Shown here: positions 30,641 through 42,838 of the stretch, piece by piece | Layout: each line of letters starts with the position of its first letter | How positions within the stretch are numbered: the stretch's first letter is position 1 | Source of the DNA: Myotis daubentonii | Taxonomy: Eukaryota > Chordata > Mammalia > Chiroptera > Vespertilionidae | Assembly: GCF_963259705.1 (NCBI RefSeq) | Contig: NC_081851.1 | Coordinates: forward strand, 11,506,145-11,570,144 | Length of the DNA stretch: 64,000 bases | Reading direction: 5' to 3' | Program-made: the position numbers and the translations under genes | The notes under the pieces: model-generated | What the model saw: the letters and a program-made list of their open reading frames with translations, nothing else | Told to the model about the DNA's origin: nothing | Database searches by the model: none

Positions 30641-31964
30641 GTGGCCCCCCTCAGTGGCCCTCCTCCCCCTGAAAAGTTTCTGCAGAGCAGGCCTGGCCTG
30701 GTCTCTATTGGGGAGGGGAGGCCTACTTGGTTCTCACAGTGCAAAGGGCTCCAGACCAGAGCTCTCCAGGAGGAAGGAGACCACTGAGTGCATGGCTATT
30801 TTGCAGTGTTGCCTGGAGTGGGACCAGCATGGTGACAATGCTTCTGTCCTGCTTGTTCACTATTTTCCTGACACTTTGGCTAGAAGGAGCAAGGTCTTGG
30901 TCTGCGTCTGTGGGCAGTTCTGGATTGTAAGCTGATAAAGAGCCCAAGGACAGGTTATGTAAGGAAATTAAAATACCAGAACTCAGGGAAGTCATCAGAG
31001 CTCACTCGTAGTTTCCAGCTTCCACACCTCTCTGTCTTCTGTTGCACTGCAAGTTTCATGCAGTTTGTTGTAGCTGTTGCAATAATTAGTAGGAGGAGTA
31101 GTATGGAATGTGCTTAATCAGTGGTGAGCTGGGGGGTCTCTGGTAGCTTTTGAAAAGTGTTACACACTAGTGCTCCAGGGTCCATAGAAAAAAGAATAGC
31201 CACCTTACAAGAGAAACCACGTTAGGGAGCAGAGTTGGAGGAGGGACGTGGCGCTCTCCACAGCAAAGACAGACTGTGTCTCCTCTTTTCATTTCCACTC
31301 AGGAGCATATCCACTTACTCATTTCATTCAACAGCATCTTTATTGTTCTCACCACGATGCTGGGCACTAGGGATATTCCACCAGGAAGGACACATGGAGC
31401 CCAGGTTCTCAAGATGCTGGGCATGTAGAAGTGATGTCAGTGACTTTAGAAGATAGAACACAGGTGAAGAGCTTTCCGCAGGGCCTGGCCCAGAGCAGGC
31501 CTCCTGGAAGCTCCTGCTGTCACTATGATTTTGTTAAGCTGGCAGTACAGGCTTATTGCAAGATCACTGAGCAACGTCCTGGTCATTAGATTTGGCTTAT
31601 AGTTTGCCTTTTGGGAGAATGCACTACTGAGGCCATGGCAATCACTCAGGTGGCTTGGCATTTGTATTTAAATCTGCCAATAGTTAGCATTCTGACATTA
31701 GACCGCTTTCCTGTGAGCCTGGTCAGGGTGGGCTGGTGTCACATCTAGATCTGAGGAACCCCAGAACTGAGGGATTGGGCTTCTGAGGCTGCTGGACCAA
31801 GGCCCAGTGTAAACGCAACAGGGTAGACGCCTCTCTGCAGAGACCTGACTGCAGAAGCATCCAGCCTTCCCAGTGCTGCTCGTTCCTTCTTGTTAAAAGC
31901 TCTCTTCAGACACCTGCAGCCCTGCCTGGAAGAATTAGTTCAGTCTTGGCTACCTCCCCATCAC
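30641..31964. other. Unassigned; possible L2/MIR piece
   Basis: 31316-31500 ('ttcaacagcatctttattg', 'gatgctgggcactagggata', 'gcagggcctggcccagagca') looks like an ancient LINE2/MIR remnant. The rest shows nothing I can name. Confidence 0.3.
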
Positions 31965-32680
31965 CCCCAACCTTAGGTTTCCTGGATTTGTAAGTCTATT
32001 TCTTTCAGCAGGTAGGGGAAGTTTTCTGTCATTATTTCTTCAAATAGGTTTTCAATATCTTGCTCTCTCTCTTCTTCTGGTACCCCTATAATTCGGATGT
32101 TGGTATGCTTGAAGCTGCCACAGAGGCTCCTTACACTATCTTCATATTTTTGGGTTCTTTTTTCATTTTGCTTTTCCGGTTGGGTGTTCTTTGCTTCTTC
32201 GTATTTCAAATCTTTGACTTGATTCTTGTGATCCTCTAGTCTGGTGTTGGGACTCTGTATAATATCCTTTATTTCAGTCAATGTATGCTTAATTTCTAGT
32301 TGGTCCTTTTTCATAACCTAGAGGGTCTCGAGTTCCGACTGATGCCAGACAGTCCAATTTCTCCCGTATGAGTCTGGGTCCCCAGAGACTCACCCGGAAC
32401 TGGAGCTCAGAGCTTGAGACTCCCTACCAATTGAAAAAGACAACCGTGTCCTCAGCCGTCAGCCCTCTCCGCGTGCGCCTCCTTATCTCTGTACTTTACT
32501 TCCACACCGAAGCTCCTCTGGGTCTCGGTATGCTTTTCTCTTTCCTTTTAGTTGTAGAATTTCCACTCGGCCAGCCTTCCTGTGGTTCTGGATGATGTCC
32601 ATTCCGTCTTTTAGTTGTATTTTTGAAGTTGTTGTGGGAGGTAGTGTTTACCTATGCCACCATCTTGGTTTCTCCTCTCT
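31965..32680 (-). mobile_element. L1/HAL1-like 5' UTR and ORF1 start
   Basis: The right edge, read on the minus strand, is 'gaaaccaagatggtggcata', a typical bat L1-like 5' end, similar to 38490 ('gaaccaagatgtcagcatac'). It runs through a GC-rich UTR into an ORF1 frame and stops in mid-ORF1 at 31965. Confidence 0.7.
31973..32314 (-). pseudogene. ORF1 N-terminal/central remnant
   Basis: An open frame of 113 codons: MKKDQLEIKHTLTEIKDIIQ, then a coiled coil, SLCGSFKHTNIRIIGVPEEE, then ENLFEEIMTENFPYLLKE. These are standard L1 ORF1 landmarks (end of coiled coil and start of the RNA-recognition fold). It is cut off before the C-terminal domain. Confidence 0.8.
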
Positions 32681-32689
32681 TTGTTTGTT

Positions 32690-34448
32690 TAGTATCCCCA
32701 TTTATATTGTTCTTTAGATTCAACAGATAAGTGGAATCATATGATATTTGTCTTTCTTTGGCTGACTTATTTTGCTTATCATAGTATACTCTAGGTCCCT
32801 CCGTGCTGTTGTAAATGGTAAAATTTCATTGTTTGTTATGGCTCTTTATTATTCATGTTTTTTTATCTTTTACTTCTTCTTCTTAAAGAAGACCCTTTAA
32901 TATTTCTTAAAGTACTGGTTTGGTGGTGATGAACTCTTTTAGTCTTTTCTTGTCTCAGAAGCTTTTTATCTGTCTTTTGATTCTAAATAATAGCTTTATT
33001 GGTTAAAGTAATCTTGGTTGTAGGTCCTTGCTTTTCATCACTTTGAATATTTCTTGCCAATCCCTTCTGGCCTACAAAGTTTCTGCTGAGAAATCAGCTG
33101 ACAGTCTTATGGGGGCTCCCTTGTAGGTAACCAATTGCTTTTCTCTTGCTGCTTTTAAGATTCTCTCTTTGTCTTTAACCTTTAGAGTTTTCATCATGTT
33201 GTGTTTTGGTGTGGGCCTCTTGGGGTTCATCTTGTTTGGGACATTCTGCACTTCCTGGATTTGTATATCTATTTACTTCATCAGGTTAGGAAAGTTTTCT
33301 GTCATTATTTTTTTAAATAAGTTTTCTAATTCTTGTTCTCTCCCTCTCCTGGAACCCCCAGATGCTGATATGCTTGAAATTGTCCCAGAGGCTCCTGACA
33401 CTATCCTCATTTTTGTGGATTATTTTTTATTTTTGTTATTCTGATTAAGGTATTTTTTTTTGCTTCCTTATATTCCAAATTGCTGATTTGATTCTTTGCT
33501 TCAGCTACTCTACAGTTGATTGCCTGTAGTTTATTCTTCATTTCAATTAGTGTATCCTTCATTTCTGATTGGTTCTTTATTATGGTCCCTGTGTGTGTTT
33601 TTATGCTCTTGAAATTTTCACTAAATTCTTTAAGCATTACTGTGGCCATTGTTTTTAGCTCTATATCTGGTACTTTGCTTGTCTCCGTTTCACTTAGCCT
33701 TTTTTTTCTGGTGATTTCTCCTGTTCTTTCATTTGGGACCTGTTTCTTTGTCTCCTCATTTTGGCTGCTTCTCTGTGTTTGTTTCTATGATTGGGTAGAG
33801 CTGCTACATCTTCCAGACTTGATAGAGTGGCCTCTGTAGTAGGTGTCATGTAGGACCCAGTGGTACAGCCTCCTCAGTCACCTGAGCTAGGTGCTGCAGG
33901 TATGCCCCTTGTGTGGGCAGTGTGTACTGACCTGTTGTAATTAAGCCTTGATTGATGTTGGCACATCACTGAGCGCGATTGATCCCCCAGGCCCATTGCT
34001 GCAAGGATCAGCTGCAAGAAAGAGCTGCTGTGTAGGCCCTACCCTACAGAGCAGGACTTACTTCAGTGGAGCTTTGGTTCCCACTGAGTCTGCCCCTTGA
34101 GTGTGTTGCTGGTGAAGGTGGTAGACTTGTAATCCAGCATGTTCTGAAGTTTTCCATTGAGTGCACTGGCTCAGGGGCCTCCCTGGATATGCAAGGTCAG
34201 CCACCACCTGTGCTCTGCCTGAGACCACCTGTCACTAGCTACAGAGCAATCTGCAGATGACTGGGCTTGGAGGTGTTCAGGGGAAGCCAAGCTGCAAACC
34301 AAGGCTAGATGCAACTAGTACTGGGTACACCAGAAAAAGGTACAAGGTACACAAAGGCCAGATACTGCTTGTTTGAGAGACTTTAGGCAAGTCAGAAGTA
34401 TTTGGCAAGAGAGGTCATTTGTATGAAAACACCACTGGAAATGGCTTT
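32690..34448 (-). mobile_element. ORF1-type L1 element, diverged
   Basis: 32690-32860 is an antisense L1 3' end ('gacttattttgcttatcata', 'ccctccgtgctgttgtaaat'). From 32870 to 33800 it is ORF1 antisense, and 33840-34448 resembles the HAL1-like 5' UTR ('cctcagtcacctgagctag', 'cttgagtgtgttgctggtg'). ORF2 is missing between them. It is either an older half-LINE subfamily or an L1 deletion. Confidence 0.65.
33407..33649 (-). pseudogene. ORF1 coiled-coil remnant
   Basis: An 80-codon minus-strand frame (ENFKSIKTHTGTIIKNQSEM, then KDTLIEMKNKLQAINCRVAE) matches the coiled-coil part of L1-type ORF1. Stops lie on both sides. Confidence 0.65.
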
Positions 34449-34904
34449 GGGGCAGATGCTTCAACCCGTAGGTTAGCTTGCTGCTGGGGTCCAGCTGATC
34501 GGGACTGAGCGAGATGGGCTGGACATGCCCTGGAGCCCTCCTCCGGTCCCTCTCTGGCCCAGTTGTGCACCACTAGAGTCCCTCAGCCTGGCCTACAACC
34601 TCTCAAAATCCAGGACCCCTCAGGGGATGTCAGAGAGCTGGTTTCAGCCCGATCCTGCAGGCCACCCCACTTGGGAGGGCACCAGATGCAGGGGTCATGG
34701 CTGGTGAGTGCTGCTGTGGCAGCAGGAGCCTCTCCCAGTTGGGACTGATTGGGCACTAGCCTGCAGCAGGCACAGTAGGGCCAGGATGAGTCTGAGCAGC
34801 AGGTAGGAGCTGCAGGCAGCATTGGAGTTGGGGTTTCAGCCTGATTCCTGAAGGCCACCCAGAGGGACCCTACCCATGCACAAATTCATGCACTGGGCCT
34901 CTAG
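34449..34904 (+). mobile_element. HeliBat-type Helitron, 5' truncated
   Basis: It ends catgcacaaattcatgcac hairpin, then GGGCCTCTAG|T (34904). 'gtaggttagcttgctgctgg' and 'gagatgggctggacatgccc' match the Helitrons at 26722-27432. The TC 5' end is absent; the left edge joins the L1-type 5' UTR. Confidence 0.85.
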
Positions 34905-35989
34905 TATCATATTCTGTGACATTACAATCACTGGTCTGTTTTGAATTTTGACCAGATCTTTCAGCCATGCCTAATTTTTGCAGCATCATGCATTGGTCAT
35001 TTGGAAAATATTGGTTCCCTGAGTTACACAGATCTTCCAAACACTAATTCATTTCATTTTACAGTATCAAAAAGTCCTATTTGTTAGTACCACCACTGAT
35101 CTCATCAGAAAAATCTGTAAGTACTGGGAAGCTATTCAAGTTTTCCAAACTTCTAATTTTCACTTTAAAGCTTGAATGTTATGATTGGTGGCAAATACTT
35201 TGACTTTTTTTTCTTGAAATGACAGGCTCACTTTGTTTTTTAGAAAATGTCTGCCAGATGCCCAACTTTGAATAACCATAGCTTGTCTGTCAGTAAAAAT
35301 GGTGTTCTGTGAGAAAAAGCTGCTCCTTGAGTTTGTGAGTCAATTGCATGAATGCTTTTCCCAGTGACCTCTAGTGTAGCTGGATTCTATTGCTGTGATT
35401 GGCACTAAGACACCAGCAGTTTTAACCCATTGCTTTTGCAACATAAAGGCAAATATCAATACACTGAAAATTTACATGCAATTTAGTATTATTATGAGAA
35501 TAATACTCTTAGACCTGCTAAAAGGGGTCGTGGATCACACACAGTTGAGAACAACTGACGTGCCACGCCCCGAATAGAACAGAGGTCCAGCACACTGGAA
35601 TTTGACTCCACAGTTCCCTCTTGTTTCTCTCGAGAGAGCCCTCTCACATGACTATTGTATGCGAGCAGTCTTCAACGTACCAATCTTGAGACGAGAATTT
35701 GGTTGGAGGTTAGTAAACCTTCTTTGAGAAATGCTGACATAGGAAGGAGAAGGAAACCAAAGTCACTACACAACAATAAACACACATTTGACTCTTCACT
35801 GGGTAGAGAACTGTGCGCTTCGGAAGAGCATAGAGCACAGGCCCTGTTCTTGAGGCATCTGCCATTGACTGGCAGCCTGAAGCAGACACAAGGCATGCAG
35901 TCATCCACGGCAGCACTTCCTGCCAAATGAGTGCAGATAAAACATGCAGCAGCTCCTTGGGGAAAGGAGAGCTCACTCATGCCTGGGAT
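34905..35989. other. Unassigned; hAT-like remnant at 35518-35560
   Basis: 'ggggtcgtggatcacacaca' then 'gttgagaacaactga' resembles the inverted end of a small hAT element (cagttgttctcaac...). No direct repeat was found. The rest is unassigned. Confidence 0.3.
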
Positions 35990-36260
35990 ATCCAGTTTGC
36001 TCAACAAGTTTATCGAGGGCCTAATGGGTGCTGAACACTGTTCTGGGTACAAGGGATACAGGGATAAGATAATGTCTCTGACTTCATGGAATGTCTTTTC
36101 CAGGACAGGAGACAGGCAATGAATAAGTATATCCAATAACAACAGGCATGCATGCGGTGAAGAGAACTAAAGCTGGGCAAGGAGACCATAGTGATGGGGG
36201 AACAGGAAGGTGCCATTTCAGACAGGGTAGTTATTGAAGCCCTGGGTGACTCCGGAGGCA
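35990..36260 (+). mobile_element. L2 (LINE2) fragment
   Basis: 'gctgaacactgttctgggta', 'aagggatacagggataagat', 'gacaggcaatgaataagt', then 'attgaagccctgggtga' follow the order of an L2 3' region. Confidence 0.65.
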
Positions 36261-37305
36261 GGAGCTCAATAAAGAGAGGGTGTCAATATCATAGGAAACG
36301 TGCTCCTCAGAGAAAACGGGGTGTGAAAACGCTCTGATAGCACATCATGCCTGGTATTTTGGAGGAACTGCAAAGACTTGTGGCTGAGAGCAAGGAGGGC
36401 AAGGGTTTGATTGAATTCCAGACAGGCTGGGAAACCAGCAGGTTTTGAAAGGTTTCACCACCTATCACACAGCAGGAGCTATAAATTGATAGGGTAAAAG
36501 ACAATCGGCAAATATTGTCACATGTTTTGGAAAAAACATACCCCTCACTCTGACAATTTCCCAACTGTGTGGTTTTGTAGGATTGACCAGCTTGGTGCCT
36601 CCCTCACCCATGGCTGCAGCGGTGGAACAAAGTGATATACCCCAGATAATCCCCTTGTGGGTAACCATACCGCACAGAGACTGTTTTATGGTAAATTGCA
36701 TTGACCGACCACACCTAGAATGAATATGTGTAAGATTCTTTGGGAGAAACAGGATTTGGATATTTTGCATTGGAAGTCTTATTTTATTAACATTGTTTAC
36801 TGTTGTTTCATTTAGTTTTATATTTTACTACTGAGTAGAAATGGAGACTCTAGGATAAAATGAGCTCAGTTATTTAAAATGAAGTTACATTTTCTATATG
36901 TTTGAGAAGTACATTTTTACCTCCCTATGACAAATTTGGAAATGTGAACCAGAATATGTGAGAAAATGTAAGAGAAAAATGTTCTCATTTTTCATTGCAG
37001 AGAGTCTGATAGTGTATAAAGACACTACATAAATTTGGTGTGTGCCCAGAAACAGACATCTTAATATATTTAAAATCACAAAGGTAATTATAGAACTAAA
37101 AGCCATTATAGACCTACAGCTCACATTCGCACAAATAAAACAAACACACAGTTCCTATAGTAAAAGTTTCCTTGCATAATGGTGACCTTGACCTTTGGAG
37201 ACTTTAACTTAATATTTAATTTTTGCTGCCTTTAGTAAAAGAACTGCCCAACATACCACATTGTGGCCAGTGGGAGGTGTAAATCACTCCCATACAGTAG
37301 GGTTG
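36261..37305. other. Unassigned AT-rich stretch
   Basis: No gene or recognised repeat. Confidence 0.25.
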
Positions 37306-37510
37306 GTTTCTTCTCTTCCCTCCTTGCATGTGATGGGTTCCTTCTCTTCTCCCCTGCATGTGATGGCTTCCTTCTCTGCTCCCCCTCCATGTGATTGGTT
37401 CCTTCTCTTCTTCCCCTGCCTGTGATTGGTTCATTCCCTTCTCCCCCTCCGATTGCTTCCTTCCTCTATGTGATTTGTTCCTTCTTTTTTCCCCCTCCAT
37501 GTAATTTTTT
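37306..37510. repeat. ~30-bp minisatellite
   Basis: Units of about 30 bases (gcatgtgatggnttccttctcttctcccct) start at 37326, 37356, ~37386 and ~37417, with shorter diverged units after 37440. Pyrimidine-rich on the plus strand. The matching minus-strand frame is a by-product of a period divisible by three. Confidence 0.8.
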
Positions 37511-37859
37511 TTTTCTCTCTTTTCCGTTCATTGTGGGATTGAAAGGAAAATGGAGAAGGAAAGAGAAAAATGAGTTTTTTGGGTTATAAAGTAAAACATT
37601 GCCAGGGCTAAGATAAAATATAAACATGCCATTGTGCTTTGAAGGCTTGAGCCCACAAACATGCTGTATTGTCCAAGGAAAGGCCTGAAAGAAACATTTT
37701 AGGTCTGGAGGGTTGAAGAGGAAAACTCTTTGGTGAAGCTACTAGGTCTGGAAAAATTAGCATGTCTGTGGGACAAAGAAGTCAGCCTGACTCCATCTGA
37801 GGGATGAACTCTACTGAAAGTTAAGGCTGTGTTTGGGGAGCCAATTAAGGATACACTGG
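37511..37859. other. Unassigned stretch
   Basis: Purine-rich, then 'gacaaagaagtcagcctgac' and 'tccatctgaggg', which could belong to an LTR, but I cannot place it. Confidence 0.2.
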
Positions 37860-38303
37860 GTCATGTTTTTTTATCCATTCAGCCACTTGATATCTTTTGG
37901 TTGGAGCATTTAGTCCGTTTACCTTTAAAGTTATTATTGAAAGGTACTTGTTTGTAGCCATTTCTTTTTGTGTGTGGCTGTTTTCTTTCTGAGCTTTTTA
38001 TTTCTTCTTTTTACACCAGTCCCTTTAGCATTTCTTGCATTGCTGGCTTGGTGGTGATAAACTCCCTTAGTCTTTTTTTGTCTGTGAAGCTTCTTATTTC
38101 CTCTTCAATTTTGAATGATAGCCTTGCTGGATAGAGTATTCTTGGATTCAGTCCTTTGCTTTGCATCACTTTGTAAATTTCCGTCCATTCTTTTCTGGCC
38201 TGATGTGTTTCTGTTGAGAAATCATTTGATAATCGAATGGGAGAGCCTTTGTATGTGACTTTCCGTCTCTCTCTTGCCGCCTGTAAGATTTTCTCTTTGT
38301 CAC
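37860..38303 (-). mobile_element. L1 fragment spanning the ORF1/ORF2 junction
   Basis: Nearly the same as 45955-46400 of the large L1: 'catttagtccgtttac', 'gtagccatttctttttgtgt', 'tggcctgatgtgtttctgtt'. It covers the ORF2 start and the ORF1 C-terminus only. Confidence 0.85.
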
Positions 38304-38462
38304 ATTTATGTTTCTCTTTCTCTCTAAATCAATGAAAGTTATTGCCTAGTTGCCCTCTAAAGATAGTCAGACTCATACTCCCACCATCAATGTATGGAAA
38401 TGCCTTTTCCAAGTCCTGGTGTATTATCTAACTTTACTGATCTTGAAATATTACCCGATGCC
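38304..38462. other. SINE-like tail and old L1 piece
   Basis: 38304-38340 ('ctctttctctctaaatcaat') looks like a Ves tail. 38345-38460 resembles antisense ancient L1 that resumes at 41096 beyond the HAL1-like element. Confidence 0.45.
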
Positions 38463-38486
38463 TCTGATAGATAAAAAATGGTATTC

Positions 38487-41095
38487 ATGGAGAACCAAGA
38501 TGTCAGCATACATAGGTAAACGCCAGTACTCGCCACACCCCACAACCACATCAAAATTACAACTAAAATACAAAACAACCATCATTCAGAATTGCCTGAA
38601 ATCTGGCTGAATGGAAGTCCTTCTTTAGAGAAGTAAAGAAGAAAGCACACTGAGACTGGTAGGATGGGCAGAGGTGCTGAATGGGCTGATCTGACACTCA
38701 TGTGTGCTGTTTTTTTAATTGAGAGGGATATCTCAGCTGCAGAGGCTGCCATGAGGAGCAAGGGGTCCCAACCTCACACCAGTCCCCCAACCCAGAGTTC
38801 CAGACCTGGGAAGAGAAGTCCCTGTAGCTTCAGTCTTTAAAAGCCAGTGGGAATTGTAGCTGAGTGACCCAGGGGCAGCTGTAGACTCAGGTGTTCCTCT
38901 TAAAGGGCCTGCACATGAACTTACTCGAACTCCATCCCTCGAGCTCCAGTGCTGGGTGGCTTTGGGGGGCCCAGGGACATACTGGAGGAACTGGATTGTC
39001 TGACTTCTGAGCAGGAACTAGGGGGTGGATTTCTCCAAGACAAGGGTCCTCTCAGGGGTCACTGTTTCTGTGCTGGGACCTCCCACATGGCAGAGCTGAC
39101 TGATAGTCATATCTGAATTTCCATCAGTCTAGCTCACACTGTTTGCTCCACCCTTGTGATTCCCTGAGATCCTGCCCCATCCATTTTGCAGCCCATCCAA
39201 GCTGTTTGCAGCACCTTTTCCATATGAAAGGCCTGTCCTAGCTCAGGCATCAGACTTTGCTAAAATCAAACAATCATCAGGTAGAGTCAACATGCCCCAA
39301 ACCTATCAATAAAAGAGCCAAGATCTGGCACTAGCACCAGCCTGCCTTGGTACACAGCTGGGCCTCACCTGGGCACTTGACAAGCCCAATACAAGTAGCA
39401 GCCATCTGCAGACCTCTCTGTAGTCCCTACTGGGTAGTCCCAGACAGTGGCTAACTTTGTACCTCCTGGGAGAACCTAGAGCCAGTGCACCTGGTGGACA
39501 GCTTCAGACCATACCAGATTACAACTCTACACATCCACAAGTGGCACACCCAAGGGGCAGACTCAGCACCAAAGCCCCACTGAAGCAAGTCTTGTTCCAT
39601 AGGGATATCTTCTGCACAGCTGCTCTCCCACTGTAATCATGGCTTGTCCTCACAGCCATTTGGTCTGGATGTCAATTCCTGCCAGTGACACCAACAGCAA
39701 TCAAGGTTCAACTACAAGAGAGTGTACACAGGCTGCACAGGGGTATACCTGGAGTTCCCAGACTAGGGAGACTGAACCACTGGGCCTACAGAACACCTAT
39801 TACACAAGACCACTCTACCAATTCCAGGAGTCATAGCTGTTCTAGCTAATACATGGAAATAAACACAAGGAAGCAACCAAATGCAGAGACAAAGAAACAT
39901 CTCACATGAAAGAAATGGAAGCAAGAAAACTACTGGATGCAGAATTCAAAACAATGGTTCTAAGGTTACTCAAGGATCTTAATGAGAGCTTCAAGGGACT
40001 TAGTGAGACTTTCAAGGATCTTAGTGAGAATGTCAAAGACATGAAAAAGGACCAGTCAGAAATTAAGCATACACTAACCGAAATAAAGAATAACTTATAA
40101 GGATGCAATAGTAGAGTAGATGATTCTGATAATCAAATCAACAGCCTGTAATATGAGGAAGCAAAGAACACCCAATCAGAAGAGCAAAAAGCCAAAAGAA
40201 CTAAAAAAATGAAGATAGTGTAAGGAGCCTCTGGGACAACTTCAAGCGTACCAACATTCGCATTATGGGAATGCTGGAGGAGATGAGAGAGAGGAAGATA
40301 TTGAAAACCTATTTGAATAAATAATGACAGAAAATTTCCACTACCTGGTGAAAGAAATAGTCTTACAAGTCCAGGAAGCACAGACAGTCCCAAACAAGAG
40401 GAACCTAAAGAGGCTCATAGCAAGACACATCATAATTAGAAGACCGAGGGTTAAAGACAAAGAGAGAATCTTAGAAGCAGCAAGAGAAAATTAATTAATT
40501 ACCTACAAGGGAGCACCCATACGACTGTCAGCTGATTTCTCAACAGAAACTTTGCAGGCCAGAAGAGATTGCAAGAAATATTCAAAGTGATGAAAAGCAA
40601 GGACCTACCACCAAGATTATTCTACCAGCAAAGCTATCATTTAGAATTGAAGGGAAGATAAAGAGCTTCACAGACAAGAAAAAGCTAAAGGAGTTCATCA
40701 CTACTGAACATGAAATGTTGAAGGGTATTCAAGAAGAAGAAGAAATGTGAACATGAAAATGGCAATAAGTACATATCTATCAACAATTGAATCTATGAAT
40801 CAAAATAAATGAGCAATAAATCTAATGAACAGAATATACTGGTGAATAAAATAGAATCAGAGGCATAGAAATATGGAACAGGCTGATGAATCTCAGAGGG
40901 AAGCAGGGAGAGTGGTTGGGCACAAATTAGCTAAAGATCTTACATGCACATATACATTACTTATGGACACAGACAATACGGTGTTAAAGGCCTGGGATGG
41001 GGTTAGAACCAAGTATATGGGGATAATAGGGAGGAGGGAAATGGGGGAAATCTATAATAGCCTAAACAATAAATATTTTTTAAAAAAGAAAAATA
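38487..41095 (+). mobile_element. HAL1-like element (ORF1-only L1), nearly complete
   Basis: 5' start near 'catggagaaccaagatgtca'; a 1.4-kb 5' UTR, GC-rich; an ORF1 remnant (39906-~40750); a ~330-base 3' end closing in 'caataaatattttttaaaaa'. ORF1 runs straight into the 3' end with no ORF2, at the same junction as the copy at 16998-19160. It sits inside old L1 (38345-38460 and 41096-41318). Its mobilisation would depend on L1 ORF2p. Confidence 0.82.
39906..40750 (+). pseudogene. HAL1-like ORF1, broken
   Basis: MKEMEARKLLDAEFKTMVLR then heptads (LNESFKG, LSETFKD, LSENVKD) up to KKDQSEIKHTLTEIKNN and a stop at about 40098. Later frames resemble ORF1 (coiled coil, then 'ENFHYLVKE', then the C-terminal domain). 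Multiple frameshifts. It has two fewer heptads than the copy at 18259. Confidence 0.75.
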
Positions 41096-41318
41096 TTCAT
41101 GATTTCAACTTATATTTCCTCCATTTCTTTTATGTGGTGGAACTCCTGGATTTCCTTTTCAATAAATTGCTTATTAGTGTCCTTTGCATATTTTCTAAGA
41201 TTTTTTTCTGTTGGTCAATAGAACAATTAGATAAATTTGGTGTGTCCATTGAACAATTAGATGCATGTTGTATTTACTGCAAGTATTTCTCTAGTTGTGG
41301 TTTCTAACTTTCACTTTT
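41096..41318 (-). mobile_element. Ancient L1 fragment
   Basis: Antisense L1 ORF2-like 'ttagtgtcctttgcatattt', 'tttttctgttggtcaa'. It is the right half of the L1 split by the HAL1-like element. Confidence 0.55.
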
Positions 41319-42161
41319 GTTTTTTTTTTATTTATTTTTATTTAATTTTATTTTTTATTGCTTAAAGTATTACAAAGGGTATTACATATGTGTCCATTTC
41401 CCCCCCCGCCCTAGACAGTCCCCTAGCCTCCCCTATCCCCCAGTGTCCTATGTCCATTGGTTATGCTTATATGCATGCATACAAGTCCTTTCGTTGATCT
41501 CTTACCCTCTACCTCCTGCCCCCCAACCCTCCCCGGCCTTCCCACTGCAGTTTGACAATCTGTTTGAGGCAGCTGTGCCTCTGTATCTATTATTGTTCAA
41601 AAGTTTATAATGGTCTCTATTATCCAAGAATGAGTGAGATCATGTGGTATTTTTCCTTCATTGACTGGCTTATTTCACTTAGCATAATGCTCTCCAGTTC
41701 CATCCATGCTGTTGCAAATGGTAAGAGTTCCTTCCTTTTTACAGCAGCATAGTATTCCATCGTGTAGATGTACCACAGTTTTCTAATCCATTCATCTACT
41801 GATGGGCACTTAGGCTGTTTCCAGATCTTAGCTATGGTGAATTGTGCTGCTATGAACATAGGGGTGCATATATCCTTTCTGATTGGTGTTTCTGGTTTCT
41901 TGGGATATATTCCTAGAAGTGGGACCACAGGGATAAATGGGAGTGCCATTTTCAGTTTTTTGAGGAAACTCCATACTGTCTTCCATAGTGGCTGCACCAG
42001 TCTGCATTCCCACCAGCAGTGCACAAGTGTTCCTTTTTCTCCACATCCTCTCCAGCACTTGTCTTTGTTGATTTGTTGATGATAGCCAGTCTGACAGGTG
42101 TGATATGGTACCTCACTGTTGTTTTGATTTGCATTTCTCAGAAGATTAGTGACTTTGAGCA

Positions 42162-42838
42162 TCAACACTAATAAAAGAGAAAAATGGTAATTGGCGTACG
42201 AGCTACCCTTTTCATTGGCTAATCAGGGCTATATGCAAATTAACTGCCAACTAAGATTGGCAGTTAACTGACAACTAAGATTGGCAGTTAACTGACAACA
42301 AGATGGCGGTTAATTTGCATACGTAGGCACAATGCAGGGAGGCGAAAGGGAAAGCAGTAAGAAGCCCCCTGCCACGGACAGTGATCAGAAACCGAGGGGG
42401 GAGCTAAGAGCTGGGGGGCAGGGCAAAGGCGGCCCGGCCCCGCCGCCTTTGCCCTGCCCCGCCTCCTTTGCCCTGCCCCTCAGCCATGATCGGAGAATCA
42501 GGTGCCTTTTCCGCCCTGGCCAGTGATAGCAGGAAGTAGGGGTGGAGCCAGCAATGGGAGCTGGGCACAGTCGAAGCTGGCAGTCCCAGGAGCTAGGGGT
42601 CCCTTGCCTGGGCCTAAAGCGAAGCCCACGATCGTGGGGCCGCTGCAACTGCGGGTCCCCGCTGCCCAGGCCGGACGCCTAGGCCAGAGGCGTCAGGCCT
42701 GGGCAAGGGGCCGATCCTGCGATTGGTGGGTGATGAGGGTCAACGCCTGAGGGCTCCCAGTATGTGAGAGGGGGCAGACTGGGCTGAGGGACACTCCCCC
42801 CCCCACACACACCCGGTGCACGAATGAAAACACCCTAG
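42162..42838 (+). mobile_element. HeliBat-type Helitron inserted in L1 ORF2
   Basis: It starts A|TCAACACTAATAAAAGAG and ends CACCCTAG|T. Removing it joins 'tttgagca' to 'tgttttcatatgtctc', restoring normal antisense L1 sequence, so edges are exact. The interior has 'ggtaattggcgtacgagcta', a repeated 'aactaagattggcagtt' (42248-42300) and a GC-rich part with a 19-bp perfect hairpin. The 3' palindrome is eroded to 'ggtgcacgaatgaaaac'. No Rep/helicase frame. Confidence 0.93.
42415..42460. repeat. 19-bp perfect inverted repeat in Helitron
   Basis: Arms ggggcagggcaaaggcggc (42415-42433) and its exact complement (42442-42460) around an 8-base loop. A third partial copy of the arm follows at 42462-42480. 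Confidence 0.9.
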
